A program made the position numbers and the translations under genes. Of a DNA stretch of 7,212 nucleotides, positions 1-6,805 are shown piece after piece (within the stretch, counting starts at the first letter, position 1; every line of letters starts with the position of its first letter). The DNA comes from Rickettsiales bacterium (GTDB taxonomy: Bacteria > Pseudomonadota > Alphaproteobacteria > Rickettsiales > Anaplasmataceae). Where the stretch lies: contig JAITUS010000098.1 in the NCBI GenBank assembly GCA_031286185.1, forward strand, positions 1 through 7,212. Reading direction: 5' to 3'. The notes beneath the pieces were generated by a model, which saw only the letters and a program-made list of their open reading frames with translations, did not search any database and was not told the DNA's origin.

Positions 1-860
1 AAAGCTCTGCAGGTCAATATAGGAGCCGAGATAAAAATTGCACAACAAGTGCCAAATGCAAAACCAAAAAAGATAATCAAGCTGAAGTCTCTGACTGCAC
101 CTGTACAAATTAATGTCAAAGGAAGAGCAGCGAGCAGGGTTGTGCCCGAGGTTAAGATAGTGCGAAACAATGTAGCGTTAATACTTGCATCTACCATTTC
201 ACTTATATGCCTGTCTTTACCACCTTTTTGATATTCTCGAATTCGATCATATATAACTACCGAATTATTGATTGAATAACCAATTACAGTAAGTAGAGCT
301 GCAACTGACGAGATATTAAACTCAATACCAGTCAGGCTAATAAAACCGATGGTTAAAATCACGTCATGAACTAGTGCTATTATTCCACCAAACCCACATT
401 GCCAATTAAATCTGAGCCAAACGTAGAAAAATATTCCAACGATTGCAATCAACATGGATAATATTCCTTCAAATATCTGTGTTGAGCCTATTTGGGGACC
501 AACATAGTCTATCTTACGGTAGCTTATTGAACCACCCAGCTTTTCTTCTAGTATGTTCTTTATCCTTTTAATTCTATCTTCATCTCCTTCCTCTTTAAAA
601 CGCATGACTAAATTGTCACCTACTTTTGAACTCTGCACCGTAAAGCCATTTTCTTTCAATACATCAAAAGCAGCACGATCTTCGCTCGAAGATTTTATTT
701 CCATCAAAATTCCCCCTGTAAAATCTATGCCTAAATTCACTCCTCGTAGCACAACAGTGAGTATCGAAAAAATGACCAGAATAATACTAATGAATGCAGT
801 CAATTTTCTATACTTACTAAATTTGATATCGGGGTTGTCTGGAATGAGTCTAACTGCCAT
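1..860 (-). CDS. secF: Protein translocase subunit SecF (5' part, runs off left edge)
   Basis: SecF pairs with SecD in the inner membrane and uses the proton gradient to help pull preproteins through SecYEG. The 286 visible codons contain a first membrane segment (about residues 20-38), the motif [12 protein letters not shown] (44-55), a periplasmic domain (about 55-130), VGPQIG (120-125), a second membrane segment (about 133-149), ALVHDV (162-167) and the family signature [20 protein letters not shown] (190-209), followed by TILTSGTT (234-241). This order is diagnostic of SecF. The ATG at 858-860 is the first start after an in-frame stop at 870-872; the ribosome site is weak (AAAG just upstream). 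The 3' end lies beyond position 1. One oddity: family members usually have Asp in the signature's N-D pair, but here it is Asn199 (see findings). SecF identity is very secure. Confidence 0.95.
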   Translation of the reverse strand, partial: MAVRLIPDNPDIKFSKYRKLTAFISIILVIFSILTVVLRGVNLGIDFTGGILMEIKSSSEDRAAFDVLKENGFTVQSSKVGDNLVMRFKEEGDEDRIKRIKNILEEKLGGSISYRKIDYVGPQIGSTQIFEGILSMLIAIVGIFFYVWLRFNWQCGFGGIIALVHDVILTIGFISLTGIEFNISSVAALLTVIGYSINNSVVIYDRIREYQKGGKDRHISEMVDASINATLFRTILTSGTTLLAALPLTLICTGAVRDFSLIIFFGFAFGTCCAIFISAPILTCRA

Positions 861-932
861 GTTCTTTGCTTAAACTTAAATTTTATATACTTTTCAAAAG
901 ATTCACTAGTTTATTTTGTGGTTGGATTTCTT

Positions 933-1042
933 ATACCAATTCCTATTACATAGGACAATAACGAGGAAAAGGCCTATACTGAAGCAAGTAGAATAGCGTA
1001 GTAAAGTGGCATATCTGCTCCCTGTGTAATGGGAATTGGTAT
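933..1042. repeat. 110-bp block bounded by 22-bp imperfect inverted repeats
   Basis: Bases 933-954 and 1021-1042 are inverted copies of each other with 20 of 22 positions matching; the core is ATACCAATTCC on the left and GGAATTGGTAT on the right. The 66 bp between them show no open frame. The structure suits a MITE-like non-autonomous element or a large stem-loop repeat unit. No convincing target-site duplication is visible next to the ends, so mobility is an inference only. Confidence 0.55.
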
Positions 1043-1050
1043 TATTACCT

Positions 1051-1308
1051 CCCGTTGTCCAAGTTCACAACTGGGATCTCATTCCACTTTATGACGGTGT
1101 TATCCAAGTAGCCCCACGATATCATCCCAGCGCTCCTCTTCCTGTCATTTCAGCACCCCTTCTCCCGTCATTCCAGTGATCCTTTCTTGTCATCCCAGTG
1201 TTTGACACTGGGATCCAGTTTTCCATAAAAATGGTGTATTTTAACATAACTTTCATACTCACTAACCTAATAAAATTCCTGAATTTCAGCGTCACGCGCT
1301 GGAATGAC
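1051..1308. repeat. Degenerate GTCATYCCAG repeat array with inverted end copy
   Basis: Four units start at 1121, 1144, 1167 and 1189, spaced 23, 23 and 22 bp. Each opens with RTCATYYCAG and most continue into a pyrimidine-rich tail. An inverted copy of the unit head (CTGGAATGAC) lies at 1299-1308, so the family ends face each other. The stretch 1051-1079, ending in ACTGGGATC, looks like a worn copy of the last unit and its hairpin. Palindromic intergenic repeats of this type (GTCATCCCAGTG...CACTGGGATCC) are common in Wolbachia genomes; that comparison is from memory. I see no coding role. Confidence 0.65.
1192..1214. repeat. Perfect 10-bp stem, 3-base loop hairpin
   Basis: ATCCCAGTGT (1192-1201) and ACACTGGGAT (1205-1214) are perfect reverse complements separated by TTG. 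It forms the last unit of the surrounding array. There is no T-run directly after either arm, so it is a palindromic repeat and not an obvious intrinsic terminator, though the structure would form strongly in RNA of either strand. Confidence 0.75.
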
Positions 1309-1455
1309 ACCATTTGCTGCAAAAACAAATGTTCGTTCATAAATTGCAATTAGCTATAAATATTAAGAAATTTACTAAGCAGAAAAAAGGTAAAAGAACC
1401 CCATGGTAGAAGTTGCTCACTCTCTAAATCCTGAAAATTGGCGTACTATGCTTTC

Positions 1456-1584
1456 TTAAACGACTTATAAGCGCGTTTCAGCTTATATAGGTAAAAGACC
1501 AGAAGTTTTATAAAGACATACGGTGCACATAGTGCAAAAAATTAAACATGAGACGCCAAATATACTAAGTTTTTTGTCGTTTAA
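1456..1584. repeat. 129-bp block with 9-bp inverted ends and an internal hairpin
   Basis: TTAAACGAC (1456-1464) and GTCGTTTAA (1576-1584) are perfect inverted copies. Directly inside the left end is a second palindrome, TATAAGC (1466-1472) and GCTTATA (1481-1487), with an 8-base loop. Together they suggest a structured intergenic repeat or the folded scar of a mobile element. A 9-bp match across about 110 bp in AT-rich DNA could be chance, so confidence is moderate at best. Confidence 0.35.
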
Positions 1585-1654
1585 TCTGCACAGACTGAAG
1601 ATAAATAATAGCTTCATTACTATGGTAAGGGAGTTGGAGGAATTTGTCAAGTAG
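1514..1654 (+). pseudogene. Possible coding remnant, 46 codons without start
   Basis: After a TAA at 1511-1513 the frame stays open for 46 codons and ends with TAG at 1652-1654. The C-terminal residues read FITMVRELEEFVK, which looks protein-like, and the composition is ordinary. There is no good start codon with a ribosome site. I do not recognise the family. It overlaps the right part of the 1456-1584 repeat block, so it may be the decayed tail of a lost gene or simply an open frame by chance. Confidence 0.18.
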
Positions 1655-1664
1655 TTTTTTACAG

Positions 1665-2648
1665 TTAACGGTTGACAGATTTGTAAACATCAGTATACAG
1701 CTCATCAATGCTTGGTTCTTTACTATTTTTGGCAAAATCTTCTGATTTTTTCACTAAATCGCGCACTTCTTTGTCAATTGCTTTGCATTCTTCCTCTGAA
1801 GCAATCTTATTATCTACCATGTACTTCTTCAAAGTGCTTATAGGATCGTGGTTTTGCTTCATATCTTCAACTTCTTCTTTTGAACGATAAGTTGCAGGGT
1901 CTGACATTGAATGACCGCGATATCGATATGTCTTCATTTCAAGCAGGATAGGCCCTTTTCCGCTACGCACGTACTTAGCTGCCTCACTTGTCTCCTCATA
2001 AACAGAGAAGAAATCCATTCCATCAACTTGCTTTCCAGAAATGCCAAAACTCTCTCCTCTCCTATATAACTCAGTTACTAAAGTTGATCTTTCTACAGAA
2101 GTACCCATGGCATATCCGTTATTCTCTATAATATAAACCACAGGTAACTTCCATAAAGCTGCCATATTGAATGATTCATATGTTTGCCCTTGATTCGTAG
2201 CACCGTCGCCAAAATACGTGAATACCACGTTGTCTTTTTTCTTATATTTATTAGCAAATGCTATCCCTGTGCCAATTGGAACCTGTGCACCCACTATTCC
2301 ATGCCCACCAAAAAATTTTTTTTCAATATCAAAGATATGCATCGAACCACCTTTACCTTTTGAGCATCCCGTTTCTTTACCGGTCAGTTCTGCCATCACA
2401 ACGTTTGGATCAGAGCCACATGCCAGCATTAACCCGTGGTCTCTATAACTTGTGATAAAAGCATCACCGGACTTTGACGCAGCTTGCGTTCCAACTGCAA
2501 CTGCCTCTTGTCCTATCGATAGGTGACAGAATCCGCCTATTAAGCCCATTCCATACAATTGTCCTGCTTTCTCCTCAAATCTGCGTATGAGTAGCATTTT
2601 CCTGTAGAATCCAATCACCTGTTCTTTAGTGAAATTTTCCGCTTTCAT
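1665..2648 (-). CDS. pdhA: Pyruvate dehydrogenase E1 component, alpha subunit
   Basis: PdhA with PdhB forms the thiamine-diphosphate E1 heterotetramer that decarboxylates pyruvate and passes the acetyl group to the E2 lipoyl arm, feeding acetyl-CoA into the TCA cycle. The 327-residue product has the expected family order: FEEKAGQLYGMGLIGGF (24-40), SYRDHG (67-72), KGKGGSMH (97-104), the ThDP-Mg motif starting GDG (147-149) and ending in ENN (175-177), and the E1-alpha loop RYRGHSMSDPATYR (242-255). The frame is open for 29 more codons upstream, to an ATG at 2735, but that start would run into the divergent hemJ and adds residues not found in the family; the ATG at 2646-2648 gives the normal MKAENFTKEQ... 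N-terminus. No pdhB is adjacent, as is usual in Rickettsiales where the complex genes are scattered (recalled knowledge). Confidence 0.95.
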   Translation of the reverse strand: MKAENFTKEQVIGFYRKMLLIRRFEEKAGQLYGMGLIGGFCHLSIGQEAVAVGTQAASKSGDAFITSYRDHGLMLACGSDPNVVMAELTGKETGCSKGKGGSMHIFDIEKKFFGGHGIVGAQVPIGTGIAFANKYKKKDNVVFTYFGDGATNQGQTYESFNMAALWKLPVVYIIENNGYAMGTSVERSTLVTELYRRGESFGISGKQVDGMDFFSVYEETSEAAKYVRSGKGPILLEMKTYRYRGHSMSDPATYRSKEEVEDMKQNHDPISTLKKYMVDNKIASEEECKAIDKEVRDLVKKSEDFAKNSKEPSIDELYTDVYKSVNR

Positions 2649-2674
2649 ATCTATTTCTTTTTCGTTAAACTTAG

Positions 2675-2703
2675 ATAATATCAGAAATTTCAACGTTTTG
2701 TAA
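2675..2703 (-). promoter_or_regulatory. Candidate pdhA promoter
   Basis: On the minus strand TATTAT (2675-2680, 5 of 6 matches to the -10 consensus) lies 17 bp from TTACAA (2698-2703, a poor -35). Transcription would begin about 18 bases before the pdhA ATG. The -35 overlaps the hemJ start codon, so the two divergent genes would share control DNA. The weak -35 keeps this tentative. Confidence 0.25.
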
Positions 2704-3134
2704 TGGATTATTACCACTGGCTCGAAGCTTTTCACGTTATCTCTGTCATCATGTGGATGGCAGGTATGCTCTATTTACCGAGGCTTTACGTCTACCACGT
2801 AGCTGTAAAGCCAGGATCGGAAAACGATAGCTTACTCCAAATAATGGAGAAAAGACTTTTAAGATTTATCATAAACCCTGCAATGCTCTTTTCGCTTGGT
2901 TTTGGCATCACATTAATGGTTATGAGAGAGGCATACCGCGAAGGATGGTTTCATATAAAAGCACTAGCATTATTCTTTATGTTTGCTGTTCATGGACTAC
3001 TTGCAAGGCACAGGAAAAACTTTGCAATGGGCTTAAATAGGAAAAATCATGTTTATTTCCGTATTGTAAATGAAGTTGTTACAGTATTGATAATAGTTAT
3101 AATTATTGCGGTTATCGTAAAACCGTTTCGCTAG
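2703..3134 (+). CDS. hemJ: Protoporphyrinogen IX oxidase HemJ
   Basis: HemJ is an integral membrane enzyme that oxidises protoporphyrinogen IX to protoporphyrin IX in haem synthesis, replacing HemG/HemY in many alphaproteobacteria. The 143 residues match the family's usual length and contain HWLEAFHVISVIMWMAGMLY at 5-24 followed by LPRLYVYH at 25-32, with the conserved His11 and Arg27. Four membrane segments are seen at about 9-28, 54-74, 85-100 and 123-139. Lys86 lies in WFHIKALAL, where the family has a conserved Lys, and the FRIVNEV motif (119-125) precedes the last helix, which ends in KPF. The ATG at 2703 has no strong Shine-Dalgarno. It is divergent from pdhA. Identity is secure from motif order; older annotations call this family a conserved membrane protein. 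Confidence 0.92.
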   Translation: MDYYHWLEAFHVISVIMWMAGMLYLPRLYVYHVAVKPGSENDSLLQIMEKRLLRFIINPAMLFSLGFGITLMVMREAYREGWFHIKALALFFMFAVHGLLARHRKNFAMGLNRKNHVYFRIVNEVVTVLIIVIIIAVIVKPFR

Positions 3135-3187
3135 TCTCATCAATAAGCGCTTAAAAGCGTGTTGTCGTTCAGAAAATGGTAGCCCTA

Positions 3188-3216
3188 TTGATATTTTTCG
3201 ATATTTGTGGTAAAAT
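3188..3216 (+). promoter_or_regulatory. Sigma70-type promoter for the histidine-rich gene
   Basis: TTGATA (3188-3193, 5 of 6 to the -35 consensus) and TAAAAT (3211-3216, 5 of 6 to the -10 consensus) are separated by an ideal 17 bp. The start of transcription would fall near 3223, giving a leader of about 20 bases before the ATG at 3245. This is the best promoter match in the window and probably also serves dxr downstream. Confidence 0.6.
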
Positions 3217-3244
3217 AGTAATCTAAGGTTTAGAACAAAAGTTT

Positions 3245-3748
3245 ATGACTGAAGCTCAAGGTCCAAATATTGCAGAGTGGCAAGCTCAACAACAACACCA
3301 AGAGCACCAAGGAGAAAAAAGTGGCTTTGGTCTTGGTCATAGTGACTCTGTTGCAACAATTGTGGATGGAATGAAATGGTTGTTCAACTTTCATGAAGGA
3401 GCAATTCCTGCTTACTGTAATGTGTTTGAAGGTTTGGTAAATGGTAGTAGCTTAGTAACGTTGTTCGGTAAATCAGGTAATATGTTTGGCATAAAGTTTC
3501 TTGAAAGCCTTGCGGAATATTTTTCAGGTGGTGGAGGTGGGGAAGATATACCATCGGAAGGGATGGATATGGGTCACGGTGATGGGGGACCTCATCCGGA
3601 CGATTATCCCCATGCTAGCAACGAAATGGCTCACAGCGCTGAAGGTTTACATGACATGCATGATGCAGGTGATTATCATGGTCAGTCTTTTTCGCCCGGT
3701 CCTTCACCATCTGTTGGCGATGACCATGGACATGAGCTTGGTGGTTAA
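3245..3748 (+). CDS. Histidine- and glycine-rich protein of unknown function
   Basis: I do not recognise this 167-residue protein. Residues 1-35 are Gln/His/Glu-rich (QAQQQHQEHQGEK at 13-25). Residues 36-94 look like a folded core, with VDGMKWLFNFHEG (40-52) and a single Cys58. A GGGGG linker (95-99) leads to a polar tail rich in His, Asp and Gly. The tail has nine His between 107 and 167, with 111, 117, 123, 130, 136 and 145 spaced at 6, 6, 7, 6 and 9. It has no signal peptide and no membrane segment. The tail could bind metal ions such as nickel, zinc or copper, but this is inference from composition. Coding is supported by the well-placed promoter upstream and by protein-like composition; a second plus-strand frame over the 3' half is a shadow. 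dxr follows after 67 bp on the same strand. Confidence 0.8.
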   Translation: MTEAQGPNIAEWQAQQQHQEHQGEKSGFGLGHSDSVATIVDGMKWLFNFHEGAIPAYCNVFEGLVNGSSLVTLFGKSGNMFGIKFLESLAEYFSGGGGGEDIPSEGMDMGHGDGGPHPDDYPHASNEMAHSAEGLHDMHDAGDYHGQSFSPGPSPSVGDDHGHELGG

Positions 3749-3815
3749 GTCCAGAAACTGCTAAATAACAGGTGAGAATAGGTTTAGCTCGTTTGATTAA
3801 CATGAGTTCGTTTTA

Positions 3816-4994
3816 GTGAAAAAGGTTTCAGTTTTAGGATCAACAGGAAGTATTGGAAAAAAGACTGTAGATTTACTACTGAAGAGAAAAGAAGAATACC
3901 AGGTAGAAGCACTCAGTGCCCACTCGAATTTTGCTCTACTGGCGTATCAAGCAAAACTGCTAGATGCAAAATATGTTGCTATCTCTGATAAAAGGTTTTA
4001 TAAAGGTTTAAAAGAAAGTCTACTTGGTACAAACGTCAAAATAGAAGTTGGCACTGAAGGTTTAGCAAATGTTGCTTCTTTGCCCGTCGATCTCTCAGTT
4101 GTTGCAATAGTTGGCATTGCAGGCCTTGAGCCAGTTATGCAGGTTATGGAGAGTGGTACCAAAATCATTGCACTAGCAAACAAAGAAAGTATTGTTTGTG
4201 GTGGAAAATTACTACTTAAGAAAGCTAAAGAGAAAAATGTACAGATAATTCCTATTGACTCTGAACACAACGCAATTTTTCAAGTTTTGCAAAGTGACGA
4301 TAGATGCGTAGAAAAGATTATACTCACTGCTTCTGGTGGACCATTTCTAAATTGTAGCCTTGAGCAATTAAGAAATGTTGTGGCAAATCAGGCGCTAAGT
4401 CACCCTACTTGGAATATGGGAAAGAAAATCTCGGTTGATAGTGCAACAATGATGAATAAAGCGCTAGAGATAATAGAAGCACATAATTTGTTTAATATTA
4501 GCCCAAATAGAATTGAGGCAGTAGTGCACCCTGAATCGATAATACATGGAGTTGTAGTTTACAAGGATGGTTTTAACTTTGCTGTGCTTGCGGAGACTGA
4601 CATGGCAATTCCCATCTCATATGCTCTATCTTGGCCAAAAAGGTTAGCTTTAAATCATAAATTAGATTTAACAAAGCAAAAAAAATTGACCTTTCAAGAA
4701 CCTGATCATAGGAGCTTTCCCGCGCTAAAGCTTAGCATGGAAGTGCTGAATTCTTCTGCTCCACAAACAAGTAGTATTGTTCTCAATGCTGCAAATGAAA
4801 TAGCTGTTAATAAATTTTTGAAGTCACAAATCAGTTTTTTAGAGATAGTAAAGGTGGTGAAGTCAACGGTAGAAAGTTTTGATGGTTACGCTGATGTTAA
4901 CTCACTATCCGACATAATCAATATTGATTTTGAAAGCCGTGTTATTGCCAGCGAGGCTATTGGGAGTAAAGTTCTCGTGCATAGCGGAATTTAA
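3816..4994 (+). CDS. dxr: 1-deoxy-D-xylulose 5-phosphate reductoisomerase
   Basis: Dxr (IspC) converts 1-deoxy-D-xylulose 5-phosphate to 2-C-methyl-D-erythritol 4-phosphate with NADPH, the committed step of the non-mevalonate isoprenoid pathway in the cytoplasm. The 392-residue product is of normal length. It has the NADPH-binding LGSTGSIG (7-14), [12 protein letters not shown] (119-130), the metal-binding [10 protein letters not shown] (147-156, ligands Asp148 and Glu150), TASGGPF (171-177), SHPTWNMG (195-202), the third metal ligand Glu218 in MMNKALE, and [10 protein letters not shown] (236-245). All catalytic residues that can be seen are present. The start is a GTG at 3816; no ATG gives a longer sensible product. 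No good Shine-Dalgarno precedes it. The stop shares TTAA with the converging pstB. Confidence 0.96.
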   Translation: MKKVSVLGSTGSIGKKTVDLLLKRKEEYQVEALSAHSNFALLAYQAKLLDAKYVAISDKRFYKGLKESLLGTNVKIEVGTEGLANVASLPVDLSVVAIVGIAGLEPVMQVMESGTKIIALANKESIVCGGKLLLKKAKEKNVQIIPIDSEHNAIFQVLQSDDRCVEKIILTASGGPFLNCSLEQLRNVVANQALSHPTWNMGKKISVDSATMMNKALEIIEAHNLFNISPNRIEAVVHPESIIHGVVVYKDGFNFAVLAETDMAIPISYALSWPKRLALNHKLDLTKQKKLTFQEPDHRSFPALKLSMEVLNSSAPQTSSIVLNAANEIAVNKFLKSQISFLEIVKVVKSTVESFDGYADVNSLSDIINIDFESRVIASEAIGSKVLVHSGI

Positions 4995-5749
4995 TGATCC
5001 AGAATATACTCTTTCGTTAAGGGAGATTGAGCATCTTCGAATATTTCTTGAACACTTCCAGATTCAACAATCTTGCCATTACAAAAGAAGATTACGCCAT
5101 CAGATAGCTTTTTAGCTTGTTTCATCGAATGAGTTACCATAATTATGGTAAATCTTAATTTTAGTTCTTGTATAAGGGTTTCGATTGCATTGGTTGCCAT
5201 TGGATCAAGAGCAGAGCACGGTTCATCCATTAATAAAATAGTTGGCTTCACTGCAATTGCACGGGCAATGCATAATCTCTGTTGTTGGCCACCAGATAAA
5301 TCCAATGCGCTATTCTCCAATCTATCTTTCAACTCTTCCCATAAACCGACCTTAGTTAAACTATTTTCCACCATTTCATCTAATTTTTGCTTATTCTTCA
5401 CCATGCCATGCAATTTTGGTCCATAAGCAACGTTATCATATATTGACTTTGGAAAAGGATTGGGCTTTTGAAATACCATGCCAACTTTTGCTCTAAGTAG
5501 CACAACATCCATATCACGTGAATATATATTACCTAGCCCGTTGATAACCAACTCACCAACAGCTTTGCACCCTGGTACATAATCATTCATGCGATTAAAA
5601 CAGCGCAAAAAGGTTGATTTACCACACCCAGATGGCCCGATAAAAGTAGTAACTTTTCTTTTATAAATATCCAAATTTATATCGAATAAAACTTGCTTAG
5701 AGCCATACCAGAGGTTTAAATTTTTAACAGAGGCACGTGTATCGTTCAT
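4991..5749 (-). CDS. pstB: Phosphate ABC transporter ATP-binding protein PstB
   Basis: PstB is the cytoplasmic ATPase that drives the high-affinity PstSCAB phosphate importer. The 252 residues show the full ABC set: aromatic A-loop Tyr15, Walker [10 protein letters not shown] (38-46), Q-loop Gln94 in [11 protein letters not shown], signature LSGGQQQR (151-158), Walker B ILLMDEP (171-177), D-loop SALD (179-182) and switch His207 in VTHSM. The [15 protein letters not shown] and [10 protein letters not shown] stretches are PstB-specific within the ABC superfamily. Its ATG overlaps the dapB stop as ATGA, so the two are probably co-translated. The permease, binding-protein and phoU genes are not adjacent, so it must work with partners encoded elsewhere. 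Confidence 0.95.
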   Translation of the reverse strand: MNDTRASVKNLNLWYGSKQVLFDINLDIYKRKVTTFIGPSGCGKSTFLRCFNRMNDYVPGCKAVGELVINGLGNIYSRDMDVVLLRAKVGMVFQKPNPFPKSIYDNVAYGPKLHGMVKNKQKLDEMVENSLTKVGLWEELKDRLENSALDLSGGQQQRLCIARAIAVKPTILLMDEPCSALDPMATNAIETLIQELKLRFTIIMVTHSMKQAKKLSDGVIFFCNGKIVESGSVQEIFEDAQSPLTKEYILDH

Positions 5750-6540
5750 ATCATGTCCTGCATTGAATAGAGTCCTGGTGTTCCTCTTTTGTTTTCATAT
5801 AGCCATATTGCTGCTTGAACAGCCCCTTTAGCAAATGTTGTGCGATTGATTGCTTTGTGATTTAATTCTATCCGTTCATCAGAATTAACAAACATTACAC
5901 TATGGTCTCCTATCACTCCACCTCCACGAGATACTGCAAAACCTATACCCCCCTTCTTTCTTATGTTCAAACTACTGTGTAAATATTGATTGAGCTCGAA
6001 ATCCTTTTTTGAAGCGCTAGCAATTGCTTTACCAAGTTCTATAGCTGTTCCAGATGGCGAATCTTTTTTTAAGTTATGGTGCATTTCCAAAATTTCAGCG
6101 TCATATTCATTATCCAAAAGCTCAGCAGCTTTTTTTACCAATTTCAACAATACATTAACTCCAACGCTCATATTTGCCGACCATAATATCGGAACCTCAG
6201 CAGCATACTCTTTTAAATCGATACTTTCTATTCCAGTTGTACCACTAACTAGCGGTTTTTTAAATTTCACAGCCGCCTTAAGGCAGTCTAACATACATTC
6301 TTTAGTTGTAAAATCTATTACAACATCGGATGACTCAAACACGTCACTAATAGAACTTGTAACTTTGATTCCTAAATTGAAGCTGTGGCCTATAATTTGC
6401 CCTATATCTAAGCCTACGTATTTACTATCTGCACGGGCAACAGCACCTGCTACCTCTACTTTGGTATTTGTGGTCAATTCGCTGAGTATTTTTTTGCCCA
6501 TTCTGCCTAAGCAGCCTATTACTCCAACTCTGATTTTCAT
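5746..6540 (-). CDS. dapB: 4-hydroxy-tetrahydrodipicolinate reductase
   Basis: DapB reduces hydroxy-tetrahydrodipicolinate with NAD(P)H in the diaminopimelate/lysine pathway, supplying precursors for peptidoglycan-type stem peptides and lysine. The 264 residues match the family's usual length. The nucleotide-binding GCLGRMG (9-15) opens the Rossmann fold, VIDFTTKE (74-81) and GTTG (100-103) follow, and the catalytic signature [15 protein letters not shown] (152-166) holds His154 and Lys158, equivalent to His159 and Lys163 in the E. coli enzyme. [20 protein letters not shown] (194-213) is the usual C-terminal substrate loop. The ATG at 6538-6540 gives the standard MKIRVGVIG start. It is the first gene of a two-gene unit with pstB (4-bp ATGA overlap). 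A 190-codon plus-strand frame across it is an antisense shadow. Confidence 0.95.
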   Translation of the reverse strand: MKIRVGVIGCLGRMGKKILSELTTNTKVEVAGAVARADSKYVGLDIGQIIGHSFNLGIKVTSSISDVFESSDVVIDFTTKECMLDCLKAAVKFKKPLVSGTTGIESIDLKEYAAEVPILWSANMSVGVNVLLKLVKKAAELLDNEYDAEILEMHHNLKKDSPSGTAIELGKAIASASKKDFELNQYLHSSLNIRKKGGIGFAVSRGGGVIGDHSVMFVNSDERIELNHKAINRTTFAKGAVQAAIWLYENKRGTPGLYSMQDMI

Positions 6541-6555
6541 AAAGCTTTTTATGTT

Positions 6556-6584
6556 ATATTAGGCTTTTTTTGAAACTTTGTCAT
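6556..6584 (-). promoter_or_regulatory. Candidate dapB-pstB promoter
   Basis: Reading the minus strand, ATGACA (6579-6584, 5 of 6 to the -35 consensus) and TAATAT (6556-6561, 4 of 6 to the -10) are 17 bp apart. A TATAAC two bases further along is an alternative -10 with a 19-bp spacer. Transcription would start only about 8-10 bases before the dapB ATG, leaving almost no leader, which fits the absence of a Shine-Dalgarno there but keeps this tentative. Confidence 0.35.
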
Positions 6585-6634
6585 CCTTGTAAGCATAGCT
6601 TAGACCTCTCTACAATTCAAAATGAATATATATC

Positions 6635-6805
6635 TTATTGAGCTACATACCAAGTTGTTCTGCCTTTTCCACGCTGGATAATGTGATTACTCTTTACAAG
6701 ATTAGATACATGCTTTTTTAAGGTACTGTGGTTTGCTTTAGTAATATTTTCTAAATCCTTACATGACACCACTTTAGCTTCAATATTTGTACATTGGCCA
6801 TGCTC
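6635..6805 (-). pseudogene. C-terminal winged-helix remnant, Fic-family-like
   Basis: The minus strand is open for 56 codons before the TAA at 6635-6637 and begins right after an in-frame TAG (6806-6808). It has no ATG. The sequence reads as a winged helix: a recognition-helix-like ANHSTLKKHVSNLVKSN, then a wing IIQRGKGRTTWYV close to the C-terminus. The GKGRTTWY ending is typical of the C-terminal winged helix of Fic/DOC AMP-transferase proteins, which Wolbachia carries in several copies (recalled). The Fic catalytic HPFxxGNGR motif is absent because the upstream part of the gene is gone. It could instead be the tail of another MarR/ArsR-like regulator. The lack of a start codon and the neighbouring broken tRNA and IS end support a decayed gene. 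Confidence 0.45.

Larger units (their letters stand above)
861..1664. other. Repeat-rich gene-free spacer between secF and pdhA 3' end
   Basis: This 804-bp spacer holds no convincing gene. It contains three separate repeat blocks (933-1042, 1051-1308 and 1456-1584, each entered separately) and a short open stretch that may be a coding remnant (1514-1654). A 75-codon minus-strand frame across 1122-1349 is the translation of the repeat units themselves and is not a gene. I see no clear intrinsic terminator for pdhA, which ends into this spacer from the right. The secF promoter should lie just right of 860; the minus strand there is very AT-rich (around 880-890) but I cannot fix a -35 box. Confidence 0.7.

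Noticed and set aside
553..873. 106-codon plus-strand open frame
   Set aside because: It is antisense to the motif-bearing secF and resembles no known protein.
1051..1214. CRISPR-like regular repeats
   Set aside because: Only four units with 22-23 bp period, no distinct spacers between conserved repeats and no cas genes; it is a degenerate tandem repeat.
1122..1349. 75-codon minus-strand open frame
   Set aside because: It translates the GTCATYCCAG repeat units (WIPVSNTGMT-type peptides), has no ribosome site and no family likeness; repeat-derived frames of this kind are often misannotated.
2649..2735. Longer pdhA start adding 29 residues
   Set aside because: The extra residues overlap the hemJ coding start and are absent from E1-alpha proteins as known; the ATG at 2646-2648 fits the family N-terminus.
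3147..3160. Possible terminator after hemJ
   Set aside because: CGCTT-AA-AAGCG is only a 5-bp stem with a 2-base loop and no following T-run.
3501..3764. 87-codon plus-strand frame inside the histidine-rich gene
   Set aside because: Frame-shifted reading of the same low-complexity DNA, Met/Ile-rich, with no ribosome site; the 167-residue frame has the promoter and more protein-like make-up.
3998..4270. 90-codon minus-strand open frame
   Set aside because: It lies antisense to the NADPH- and metal-binding parts of dxr and is a shadow.
5990..6562. 190-codon plus-strand open frame
   Set aside because: It lies antisense to dapB, whose catalytic motifs are complete; the plus-strand product is Ser/Ile/Leu-rich without recognisable domains.
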